Below are positions 29,236 through 36,390 of a stretch of DNA of 47,980 bases, in pieces. Made by a program: the position numbers and the translations under genes. The notes below the pieces were generated by a model that did no database searches, had not been told where the DNA came from, and worked only from the letters and a program-made list of their open reading frames with translations. Position 1 is the stretch's first letter. Each line of letters opens with the position of its first letter. Source of the stretch: Actinomycetota bacterium (GTDB taxonomy: Bacteria; Actinomycetota; Actinomycetes; S36-B12; UBA5976); contig VGAH01000001.1 in assembly GCA_016870945.1 (NCBI GenBank), positions 1-47,980 on the forward strand, read 5' to 3'.

Positions 29236-30147
29236 GTGCCGACCCAGATCGAGTTCGATTCACCGCGCGTGGTCGAGATGGCACGTGACGCAATCTTGGC
29301 CGAGGCCGGTGCTGAAGCCTTGGGTGCCCATCTAGGTAAGCGCCAAGTTGGTGACGACAATTTTGAACTAGTTTTTGCGACGCGGCTTGCGGGGTATCGC
29401 GGTTGGTGTTGGTCGGTGCTGATGAGCGCGCCTTCGGGTCAGACAACCCCGACCATTAGCGATGTTGCGCTGATTCCTGGTGAGGGGGCAGTTCTTGCAC
29501 CAGCTTGGCAGCCATGGGCAACGCGAGTTCAGCCCGGTGATCACGGGGTTAGTGAGTTACTTCCCGACTCTGAGCAAGACATGCGTCTAACCCCTGGTTA
29601 CACAGACGAGAGTTCCGTCGAGGATTGGCAAAACGAATCTAAGTTGCTTTGGTGGCAGCTTGGCCTTGGGCGCCAGCACTTGCTGTCAACCGAAGGTCGA
29701 AATCAAATAATGCATCGTTGGTACTCGAGCCCGCGTGGGCCGAACATCGAAGACGAGATAGACCCGGCTTTTTCTTGTCAGACCTGTGCTTTCTATTTAC
29801 CACTAAGTGGCCAGATGGGCACGGTGTTTGGTGCTTGCGCGAATTATTTTGCTCACGATGAAGGCAAAGTCGTTTCGTTCGACCACGGTTGCAACGCGCA
29901 CTCAGAATTGCCTCGAACCAATGCCGCAGCGGTTGCGGCCGCGCCTTATTTAGACGAGTTTGGCTTTGACCTACTTGGCTCTGCGGAGGGTCAAGTACAG
30001 ACCCAGGTAACCGATCAAGACACCGAAGAGGGCTACCCAGAACCACCAGAGTCGGCCAGTTTCGATGAGCCATGGTCGGATGAAGAAAAGCCCGGCGAAA
30101 ACCACGACCCACGCGAGAGTTCCGACGATCGCAACTTTGGAGTCTGA
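29236..30147 (+). CDS. DUF3027 family protein
   Basis: A 303-residue actinobacterial protein of unknown function. The family core is clear: LAGYRGWCWSVLMSAPSGQ, DVALIPGEGAVLAPAWQPWA, VQPGDHGVSELLP. A cysteine cluster (SCQTCAFYLPLSGQ, GACANYF, DHGCNAH) around residues 175-220 could bind metal. The last 55 residues are acidic, low-complexity sequence (EEGYPEPPESASFDEPWSDE). That tail lies antisense to the DUF2530 gene, a 177-base overlap. GTG 29236 has AGAGGG upstream. It probably shares an operon with the cold-shock gene. Confidence 0.88.
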   Translation: MPTQIEFDSPRVVEMARDAILAEAGAEALGAHLGKRQVGDDNFELVFATRLAGYRGWCWSVLMSAPSGQTTPTISDVALIPGEGAVLAPAWQPWATRVQPGDHGVSELLPDSEQDMRLTPGYTDESSVEDWQNESKLLWWQLGLGRQHLLSTEGRNQIMHRWYSSPRGPNIEDEIDPAFSCQTCAFYLPLSGQMGTVFGACANYFAHDEGKVVSFDHGCNAHSELPRTNAAAVAAAPYLDEFGFDLLGSAEGQVQTQVTDQDTEEGYPEPPESASFDEPWSDEEKPGENHDPRESSDDRNFGV

Positions 30148-30162
30148 GCTCAGTTTCGCCAT
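29971..30162 (-). CDS. DUF2530 family membrane protein
   Basis: A 63-residue protein with two hydrophobic helices, AIVGTLAWVVVFAGLFFI and FWVALFGVLIGYLGLYLTL, and the DUF2530 pattern TGRLWWFWVALFG followed by a basic end LRRAK. The family is actinobacterial and uncharacterised. It usually neighbours DUF3027, as here. In this window 177 of its 192 bases lie antisense within the DUF3027 tail; both readings have family support, so I keep both. The start is ATG 30162. Confidence 0.75.
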   Translation of the reverse strand: MAKLSSDSKVAIVGTLAWVVVFAGLFFIRPWLIETGRLWWFWVALFGVLIGYLGLYLTLRRAK

Positions 30163-30180
30163 GCTTGGAACGATAGACGA

Positions 30181-30276
30181 ATGAGCGCGAAGACCCGAAG
30201 AATCGTCACCTTAGTTGTGCTAATTGGTGTGGTCGGTTCTATGTTGCTAGCGAGTTTGGTTTCGCTAGCCGGCTAA
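30181..30276 (+). CDS. Small membrane peptide, 31 residues, unknown
   Basis: A short frame from ATG 30181 to TAA 30276. The peptide begins MSAKTRRIVTLVVLIGVVGS and continues hydrophobic to LAG, the form of a one-pass membrane peptide with a basic cytoplasmic head. It is divergent from DUF2530, 18 bases away. Support is limited to its composition and its clean placement in a gap; I see no ribosome site. It could be a chance frame. Confidence 0.45.
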   Translation: MSAKTRRIVTLVVLIGVVGSMLLASLVSLAG

Positions 30277-30310
30277 CCAGTCACATCGCTTAAAGCTCGC
30301 TTGTCAATAG

Positions 30311-30574
30311 TTAGTAGCTTCTTCTTTTAGGTTGGGTCGAAACCAACAGGCTGTAGGCCTCGATGTTTAGGGCATCGGCTAGCGCCCAAAGGGTGTCTAG
30401 TGATGGGTTGTAGTGCCCGTTTTCGATTCGTGAGATCGTCTTTCGGTCTAGGCCCGAAAGGTCGGCAACCTGCTCTTGAGTTAGTGATTTGCCCACTCGA
30501 TATTGCCGCACCAATTTTGCGAACTCCATGCGGCGTTGAAACGAGTCGGGGTCTGTCCACGCCACAGCCAGCAC
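30311..30574 (-). CDS. XRE-family helix-turn-helix regulator
   Basis: A small DNA-binding protein of 72-87 residues. The HTH is clear: VGKSLTQEQVADLSGLDRKT, then ISRIENGHYNPSLDTLWALA, ending DALNIEAYSLL. Only this domain is present, with a basic tail KRRSY, so it is probably a simple repressor or a controller-type protein. GTG 30574 gives 87 residues; ATG 30529 gives MEFAKLVRQYRVG, the more usual N terminus. Neither has a clear ribosome site. It is divergent from popT, so it may regulate that gene. No toxin or restriction partner is adjacent. Confidence 0.82.
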   Translation of the reverse strand: MLAVAWTDPDSFQRRMEFAKLVRQYRVGKSLTQEQVADLSGLDRKTISRIENGHYNPSLDTLWALADALNIEAYSLLVSTQPKRRSY

Positions 30575-30641
30575 TTTCTGACACCCAGCGCGTCAAGTCT
30601 GTACCAAAGACGCCCCATTGAAGACTTAGGCTTTAGCGCTC

Positions 30642-31580
30642 ATGGTCTCTTTCGTGGTGAATTTCGTGCGCGGCGCCCTGATGGGCATTGCCGAAGTCAT
30701 CCCGGGCGTTAGTGGCGGCACCATCGCTTTGGTCGTCGGTGTGTATCGAACCTTGGTGGACGCGATCGCAGACGGCTTCTTGGCTCTTCGGCAACTTCTT
30801 GGCCTCGCTGGGCACAAGCCATCTATTTCTGCATTCTGGCGCACATTTAAATCATTGCCTTGGAAGTTACTACTGCCCTTAGTCGTCGGTATGGCAGTTG
30901 CCTTCTTGTCCGTGGCGCGCATCATCGAGACGGTTCTTCAAGAGCATCCAGTTCAGTTGCGCGCGCTGTTCTTTGGCCTTGTTCTGGCAGGGGTTTATGT
31001 ACCCGTGCACATGGCTCTTCGAGTCGCGCGCGTTCGCCTGACAGATCTGCTGATCGTTGCGGTGGCTTTTGTTGGTGCATTCATGGTTACTGGGATCCCG
31101 CCTGAGTCGGTGTCTGACCCGAATTTGATCTTCGTCTTTGGCGGTGCTGCCGTAGCAATCTGCGCTTGGATCTTGCCTGGTGTCTCGGGGTCTTTCTTTT
31201 TGTATTCGATAGGTCTCTACCAACCCATGATCGAGGCGGTAAACGACCGCAATTTGGTCTATCTCGGGGTATTCGCACTTGGTGCCCTGGTTGGTCTGGG
31301 CCTATTCGTGAACTTGTTGAAGTGGTTGTTGGCCAAACATGCTCGAGTGACACTTTGGGCGATCGTTGGCTTGATGCTCGGTTCATTGCGTGCACTATGG
31401 CCGTGGCAAGACGCCGATCGAGGGTTACTTGCACCCGGTGGTGATGTCGGGTCGGTTCTGCTCTTTTTTGGAATCGGCGTGATTTTTGTTTCTATTCTCT
31501 TGGTGATCGAACACCGTTTGAGGATCAGCGAAGAGGACGTAGATTTCGACGCGAGTGGTGCCCCTCGTCAACACACCTAA
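30642..31580 (+). CDS. PopT-type polyprenyl-phosphate transporter (DUF368)
   Basis: A 312-residue membrane protein with eight to ten hydrophobic segments. It contains the twin DUF368 motifs: GIAEVIPGVSGGTIALVVGV near the start and the related CAWILPGVSGSFFLYSIGLY in the second half. DUF368 proteins (PopT) recycle undecaprenyl phosphate across the membrane for wall synthesis. The function is inferred from family. A TAGGCT box lies nine bases before ATG 30642. The stop abuts the stop of the convergent Rrf2 gene with no gap. Confidence 0.88.
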   Translation: MVSFVVNFVRGALMGIAEVIPGVSGGTIALVVGVYRTLVDAIADGFLALRQLLGLAGHKPSISAFWRTFKSLPWKLLLPLVVGMAVAFLSVARIIETVLQEHPVQLRALFFGLVLAGVYVPVHMALRVARVRLTDLLIVAVAFVGAFMVTGIPPESVSDPNLIFVFGGAAVAICAWILPGVSGSFFLYSIGLYQPMIEAVNDRNLVYLGVFALGALVGLGLFVNLLKWLLAKHARVTLWAIVGLMLGSLRALWPWQDADRGLLAPGGDVGSVLLFFGIGVIFVSILLVIEHRLRISEEDVDFDASGAPRQHT

Positions 31581-32054
31581 CTAGTTTTTTGCGGGGCGTC
31601 GCTTCCACGACCCCTTCTTTTGAACTTGCCTGGTAACTTCGTTAGGTAGATCACCATCGACGATGTCTTCTAGCGTTGTCTTTTCTAAAACGTCACGTAT
31701 GGCGGCACGAGTTGCTACCCAAACATCAGTGAGGTTCTTGGCGTTGCCTTTGTACTTGACGGTTTCAGGCGCCATGCCCCGCACGGCGGCCAGTGGGCCT
31801 TCGAGGGTTCTAAACAAGTCCGCCACTGTGTAGGTATGCGGATCAACAAGAAGCAAGTACCCGCCGTTAGGCCCCCGCTGGCTAGAGATAACTCGCTTGG
31901 CGCGCAATTGCGCAAGGATGCTTTCAAGAAACTTAAGTGGTATCTGGTGATTCCTGGCAATTTGCTCGGCCGTGATTCTCTTGCCTGCACTGCTGCTCTT
32001 GGTGACGTCAAGCACGGCTACCAGCCCGTACTCAAGGGTGGCCGAGATCTTCAC
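31581..32054 (-). CDS. Rrf2-family transcriptional regulator without cysteines
   Basis: A 157-residue Rrf2 protein. It has the winged helix MKISATLEYGLVAVLDVTKS, GKRITAEQIARNHQIPLKFL, the recognition part VISSQRGPNGGYLLL, and the dimerisation helix. The three cysteines that hold an Fe-S cluster in IscR or NsrR are absent; the protein has no cysteine at all, as in CymR-like members. It is divergent from an FAD-binding protein gene across 70 bases that carry an inverted repeat, so it probably controls both. The start is GTG 32054. The effector is unknown. Confidence 0.88.
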   Translation of the reverse strand: MKISATLEYGLVAVLDVTKSSSAGKRITAEQIARNHQIPLKFLESILAQLRAKRVISSQRGPNGGYLLLVDPHTYTVADLFRTLEGPLAAVRGMAPETVKYKGNAKNLTDVWVATRAAIRDVLEKTTLEDIVDGDLPNEVTRQVQKKGSWKRRPAKN

Positions 32055-32078
32055 GTACTCAAACTCACGCCATAATGG

Positions 32079-32102
32079 TACTAAATCTCTAGTATTTTAG
32101 TA
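32079..32102. promoter_or_regulatory. Inverted repeat, probable Rrf2 operator
   Basis: TACTAAA (32079-32085) and TTTAGTA (32096-32102) are perfect inverted copies ten bases apart. The repeat covers the -35 region of the FAD-protein promoter and lies upstream of the Rrf2 start. Rrf2 proteins typically bind such AT-rich dyads. Confidence 0.6.
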
Positions 32103-32112
32103 GGGATATAGG

Positions 32113-32118
32113 TAGTAT
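32113..32118 (+). promoter_or_regulatory. -10 box of leaderless FAD-protein promoter
   Basis: TAGTAT ends six bases before ATG 32125. The proposed Rrf2 operator lies ten bases upstream. Confidence 0.6.
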
Positions 32119-32124
32119 TTCGGC

Positions 32125-33423
32125 ATGTTTAAGCCACAGCCGCTTCGTTTGCTGGTGATCGGCGGGGGTGCTGCCGGTGTCGCGGTGGCGTGGAACGTCT
32201 TGCGATTCGCCGAGCGACCGATTGAACTTGTCATCGTCGACCCAAGTGAAGCAATCGGCTTAGGGGTGGCCTATGCCACCTCGCGCGATGACTACGTGTT
32301 AAACGTGCCAGCTGGGCGAATGGGGCTTGCACTTGATGACCCGAACCATTTCGTTGACTGGGCTGGGTCAGGTGCAGATGACTTCATCTCGCGCCGAAAA
32401 TATGGCCGCTATTTACAAGATTCACTAGACAAAGAAATTCGGCATTCAAGGTTCGTCGATTTTCGGCATCTCCGCACCGAAGTCACCTCTATTGATTTAA
32501 GCCAACTCGAATTAAAGGCCACCACAAGTGACGGCCCTCTAGGTACATTCGACAAAGCGGTCTTGGCGGTTGGGCTCGGCTCGCTATATCAACCTGAATT
32601 CACAAAGACGATCGATGGTGCTGCAGGTTATGTGCCAGATGTTTGGGCACCAGGGCTTGATTACGCCTCAGGGGTCATCGCTTGTATCGGCACTGGGCTT
32701 ACTTTCGTAGATCACGCACTAGCTGCACTGCGCGATGACCCAAGTAGAGAAGTCTTAGGTTTCTCTCGAACCGGCTGGGTACCCGAATCTCACCTGCCGA
32801 AAAGAGAACCAGCTTGGGAAGTTCCACCTGCAGCGAGAAAAACTGCCGCGGGGCTTGTGGAGTTCATTGATTCAGCAGGCTCAGCTTGGCGGGCTGCCCA
32901 AGACGGTGTTCGCCATGACTTACCTGAGATTTGGCGAGACTTGTCAGAGAGCGAAAAGAATGAGTTTTTGCAGTCTCATTGGCGCTGGTGGAACGTTCGT
33001 CGGCACCGTGCTGCGCCAGAAATCTCAATCGAACTTCGCAACCAACTTGAAAGTGGTCGACTCGAAGTAATTGCCGGTGAGATTAGCGATATCAAGACGA
33101 AAACCTCTGGGTTTCAAATCGAACTAAGTGATTCGCGCGCTTTTGATGTTGATCAGATACTTAATTGCACTGGTCAAGACTTAGATGTCGTCACCCCATT
33201 AGTCAGCCGACTTCTTGATGAAGGCGTGGTGTCGCGTGGCCCACTTGGCTTAGGTCTATCTGCCGATTTTGATAACTATCGCTTGCGTCGCAGTGACGGC
33301 ACGTTGAACTCAAATCTTTTTGCCATAGGCAAGATTCTTTTGGGTGAGCGGCTAGAAACCACCGCTATGCCTGAGATAAGAATTCAAGCAGCAGAGATCA
33401 CCCGTCAACTCTTGGTTGAGTAG
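32125..33423 (+). CDS. FAD/NAD(P)-binding protein (NAD_binding_9 type)
   Basis: A 432-residue flavoprotein-like protein. The N-terminal Rossmann motif is LRLLVIGGGAAGVAVAWNVL. It is followed by the family pattern GLGVAYATSRDDYVLNVPAG and RRKYGRYLQ. A second nucleotide site may be GVIACIGTGLTFVDHAL. A late ILNCTGQDLDV segment is also typical. Proteins of this group are often annotated HpaO/FAD-NAD(P)-binding and their substrates are mostly unknown. It has a leaderless promoter under a probable Rrf2 operator. The stop overlaps serC convergently by 19 bases. Confidence 0.82.
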   Translation: MFKPQPLRLLVIGGGAAGVAVAWNVLRFAERPIELVIVDPSEAIGLGVAYATSRDDYVLNVPAGRMGLALDDPNHFVDWAGSGADDFISRRKYGRYLQDSLDKEIRHSRFVDFRHLRTEVTSIDLSQLELKATTSDGPLGTFDKAVLAVGLGSLYQPEFTKTIDGAAGYVPDVWAPGLDYASGVIACIGTGLTFVDHALAALRDDPSREVLGFSRTGWVPESHLPKREPAWEVPPAARKTAAGLVEFIDSAGSAWRAAQDGVRHDLPEIWRDLSESEKNEFLQSHWRWWNVRRHRAAPEISIELRNQLESGRLEVIAGEISDIKTKTSGFQIELSDSRAFDVDQILNCTGQDLDVVTPLVSRLLDEGVVSRGPLGLGLSADFDNYRLRRSDGTLNSNLFAIGKILLGERLETTAMPEIRIQAAEITRQLLVE

Positions 33424-34526
33424 TTCTCCACTGACCAATCGATACAAGCAGTTAATGCTCTGACGTCGTCTGGCTCTATCGCGGGAAAGGTCGCGACTCG
33501 AAGTTGGTTTCGACCGAGTTTTCGGTAAGAGTCAGTGTCAACTATTCCGTTTGCCCGCAAGAAGTCAGCGAGTGCAACTGCATCGATTGATTCATCGAAA
33601 TCGATGGTGGCGACCACCTGCGAACGCAGAGCGACATCAGTCACAAACGGCGTTGCAAAGTCTTTGCTTTCGGCCCATTGATAAATGACTTGGGATGACT
33701 CTTTGGTGCGAGCGTCTGACCACTTAAGGCCACCATTGCTAAGAATCCAGTCGACTTGTGCGGACATCATCAATATCGTCGAAAGCGCGGGGGTGTTATA
33801 CGTCTGATCTAGCAGCGAGTTTTCGACTGCGATGCTTAAGTCCAAAAATGGCGGCTGGTATCGGTTGGTTTCTTTAACCTCGGCGATGCGAGCAAGAGCT
33901 GCTGGTGACATCAGAGCAAACCAAAGCCCCCCGTCCGAGCCAAAAGATTTTTGCGGGGCGAAGTAATAGACATCGAAATCCTTCGCATCTACTAGGGCAC
34001 CCCCGGCGGCACTTGTTGCATCAACCAACAACAGAGAATCACTGGCCGCACCCACAGGCTTTGTAAACGATGGCATGACACCGGTCGACGTTTCGTTGTG
34101 TGCGGTGGCGTAAGTGTCAAAAGTGGCGTTGGGCACGAAGTTCGGTGCCGTGCCTGGCTCACTCTTTTGTATATCCACGTTATTGATGTGAGGCGCTGCT
34201 TTGGCCCCAGAAGCAAATTTGCTGCTGAATTCACCAAATGAAAGAAATTGGGCATCGTTCTTAATTAGCCCAAAAATGGCTGCGTCCCAAAAAGCAGTGG
34301 TGCCACCGTTGCCGAGTATCACTTCGTACTCGTCAGGTAACGAAAACAGTTGCTTTAAGTTCGTGCGCAACTTCTTTACTTCATCTTTTACCGGCTTCTT
34401 GCGGTGAGAGGTTCCTAAATATTTAGGGTTGGAAGCAACTAAGGCATCAAGTTGTTCTTTGCGAACCTTGCTAGGGCCAGAGCCGAATCTGCCGTCTCTT
34501 GGCTTAAGTTCTTTCGGTATCTCCAC
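33405..34526 (-). CDS. serC: Phosphoserine aminotransferase
   Basis: A 373-residue PLP enzyme of the actinobacterial SerC type, making phosphoserine from 3-phosphohydroxypyruvate and glutamate. It shows the N-terminal DGRFGSGPSKVRKEQLDAL, then GTSHRKKPVKDEV, the phosphate-binding GNGGTTAFWDAA, DATSAAGGALVD, and the PLP lysine in YYFAPQKSFGSDGGLW. It starts six bases after the citrate synthase stop on the same strand, so the two are probably co-transcribed. Confidence 0.95.
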   Translation of the reverse strand: MEIPKELKPRDGRFGSGPSKVRKEQLDALVASNPKYLGTSHRKKPVKDEVKKLRTNLKQLFSLPDEYEVILGNGGTTAFWDAAIFGLIKNDAQFLSFGEFSSKFASGAKAAPHINNVDIQKSEPGTAPNFVPNATFDTYATAHNETSTGVMPSFTKPVGAASDSLLLVDATSAAGGALVDAKDFDVYYFAPQKSFGSDGGLWFALMSPAALARIAEVKETNRYQPPFLDLSIAVENSLLDQTYNTPALSTILMMSAQVDWILSNGGLKWSDARTKESSQVIYQWAESKDFATPFVTDVALRSQVVATIDFDESIDAVALADFLRANGIVDTDSYRKLGRNQLRVATFPAIEPDDVRALTACIDWSVENYSTKS

Positions 34527-34532
34527 TGACTG

Positions 34533-35666
34533 TTAAATAGCGACTGGTTCGTAGCCGCTAGGGGCGACTAGCTCGGCGTCCCATCCGGGAACTTCTTCTG
34601 GTTTACGAGGTGCCGGCCCGATGTAACGAGCAGATGGTCGAATCAAGCGCCCGGTTTTCTTCTGTTCGAGAATGTGTGCACTCCAACCTGCTAGCCGAGC
34701 GCACGTAAACATGGCTGTAAACATATTTGAAGGAACTTCTGCGTAATCGAGAACAATCGCCGCCCAAAACTCGACGTTTGTCTCAATTACTCGATCGGGA
34801 CGGCGTTCTTTGAGTTCCGCCAACGCTGCTTGTTCGAGTGCTTCGGCAACTTCATATCGAGGTGCGTGTAGTTCACGAGCAACTTTGCGCAACACGCGTG
34901 CTCTCGGGTCTTCAGCGCGGTAGACGCGGTGGCCGAAACCCATCAATCGGTCGCCACTGTCGAGAAGCTTCTTTACGTAAGTGCGGGCGTCACCCGTCCG
35001 TTCGACTTCTTCGATCATGTGCAGCACTCTGCTTGGCGCGCCACCGTGCAGTGGGCCACTCATGGCACCGATTGCACCTGAGATTGCGCCCGCGACGTCT
35101 GCACCAGTCGAGGCGATGACCCTCGCCGTGAAAGTAGATGCGTTCATGCCGTGCTCTGCTGCAGAGACGAAATAAGAATCGACTGCGCGAACGTGCTTTG
35201 GGTCGGGCTCACCGCGCCAACGAATCATGAATCTTTCGACCACCGTGCGCGCCTCATCTATTTGAGACTGAGGCACCATCGGCAGGCCTAGGCCACGAGC
35301 TGACTGAGCCACGAATGACATCGCCATCACTGAGACGTGCGCTAATTCGTCGCGGACTTTCTCAGGTGAAATGTCAAGAATGGGCTCTAGGCCCCAAGCT
35401 GGCGCCAAGGTCGCGATTGAAGCTTGCACGTCAACTCGTACATCACCTGTATGCACCGGAATCGGAAATGGCTCAGCTGGCGGTAGACCCGGATTGAATT
35501 CGTTATCAACTAGCAGACCCCAGACGTTCCCGAATGAGACTTTGCCTACTAGATCTTCGATATCTACCCCGCGATAGCGAAGCGCGCTGCCTTCTTTGTC
35601 AGGCTCTGCAATTTCAGTCTCGAAGGCGACTACACCTTCGAGGCCGGGAGAGAAATCAATTGCCAT
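34533..35666 (-). CDS. Citrate synthase (actinobacterial type II, CitA-like)
   Basis: A 377-residue citrate synthase. The N terminus is FSPGLEGVVAFETEIAEPDK. The active-site histidines are in GPLHGGAPSRV and MGFGHRVYRAEDPR and the aspartate region is VEFWAAIVLDYAEVP. It is shorter than the hexameric GltA and matches the group annotated citrate synthase 2; a 2-methylcitrate synthase activity cannot be excluded. ATG 35666 was chosen: AGGGGG lies five bases upstream, and a longer reading would cross the pdxH start. It is divergent from pdxH by 21 bases. Confidence 0.92.
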   Translation of the reverse strand: MAIDFSPGLEGVVAFETEIAEPDKEGSALRYRGVDIEDLVGKVSFGNVWGLLVDNEFNPGLPPAEPFPIPVHTGDVRVDVQASIATLAPAWGLEPILDISPEKVRDELAHVSVMAMSFVAQSARGLGLPMVPQSQIDEARTVVERFMIRWRGEPDPKHVRAVDSYFVSAAEHGMNASTFTARVIASTGADVAGAISGAIGAMSGPLHGGAPSRVLHMIEEVERTGDARTYVKKLLDSGDRLMGFGHRVYRAEDPRARVLRKVARELHAPRYEVAEALEQAALAELKERRPDRVIETNVEFWAAIVLDYAEVPSNMFTAMFTCARLAGWSAHILEQKKTGRLIRPSARYIGPAPRKPEEVPGWDAELVAPSGYEPVAI

Positions 35667-35675
35667 ACAGCCCCC

Positions 35676-35681
35676 TACCGT
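35676..35681 (+). promoter_or_regulatory. -10 box of leaderless pdxH promoter
   Basis: TACCGT ends six bases before GTG 35688. The complement of the same stretch contains the AGGGGG ribosome site of the divergent citrate synthase gene. Confidence 0.5.
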
Positions 35682-35687
35682 AGTGCG

Positions 35688-36362
35688 GTGACTAAAGACG
35701 CCGATAGGTGGTTTGGTGAACTGCGGGTGTCTTATGAGCAAGGTTCTCTTGATGAAGGTGACCTAGCCGACACCCCGCTCGCACAATTTCAGCTTTGGTT
35801 TGACGAGGCGAGCGCTAATTCGGTTGCCGAACCGAACGCGATGGTTCTTTCAACAGTAGATGAGGACGGGGCACCAAGTGCGAGAAACGTGCTACTCAAA
35901 GGTGTTGATGAGCGCGGTTTCATTTTCTTCACGAATTTGGCTTCGCAAAAAGCAAAGGCCATCGCTTACGAGCCCAGAGTCTCATTGGTTTTTTCTTGGT
36001 TGCCCTTGCACAGGCAAGTCTTGGTTTGTGGCTTAGCTACGACATTGGCCAGGGCAGAAAGCGAAGAATATTTTCAGACGAGGCCTTACGGCTCAAAGAT
36101 CAGTGCATGGGTAAGTAGACAGTCTGAGCCAATCGCTTCGAGAGACACCTTAGAAGTCAAAGCCCAAGAATTAGTCGCGAGATTTCCTGAAGAGGTGCCG
36201 ACCCCTGATTTCTGGGGTGGCTACCTCGTCACGCCAAGCTCGGTTGAGTTTTGGCAAGGCAGACCTTCGCGATTACATGACAGGTTGCGCTTTGTTGCCC
36301 GAGTGGACACCCCTTCGATTGCTAATGCAGGCCATTGGCAGGTGCAGCGCTTTTCGCCTTAA
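35688..36362 (+). CDS. pdxH: Pyridoxamine 5'-phosphate oxidase
   Basis: A 224-residue FMN enzyme that makes pyridoxal 5'-phosphate. It shows PNAMVLSTVDEDGAPSARNV, LLKGVDERGFIFFTNLASQK (FMN/PLP contacts), FSWLPLHRQVLV, RPYGSKISAWVSRQS, PDFWGGYLV and the C-terminal GRPSRLHDRLRF. Length is normal. GTG 35688 fits both the family N terminus and the TACCGT box. The partner citrate synthase-serC operon diverges; SerC uses the cofactor made here, though that link may be coincidental. Confidence 0.95.
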   Translation: MTKDADRWFGELRVSYEQGSLDEGDLADTPLAQFQLWFDEASANSVAEPNAMVLSTVDEDGAPSARNVLLKGVDERGFIFFTNLASQKAKAIAYEPRVSLVFSWLPLHRQVLVCGLATTLARAESEEYFQTRPYGSKISAWVSRQSEPIASRDTLEVKAQELVARFPEEVPTPDFWGGYLVTPSSVEFWQGRPSRLHDRLRFVARVDTPSIANAGHWQVQRFSP

Positions 36363-36390
36363 CGGGTGCGGCTTGACTAAAGGCGAGGTT

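Noticed and set aside
30311..30574. Toxin-antitoxin or restriction-modification controller
   Set aside because: The XRE protein has no adjacent toxin, nuclease or methylase gene; neighbours are a short peptide and PopT.
32079..32120. Repeated TAGTA units as a short repeat array
   Set aside because: They are explained by the inverted repeat plus the TAGTAT -10 box; the spacing is irregular.
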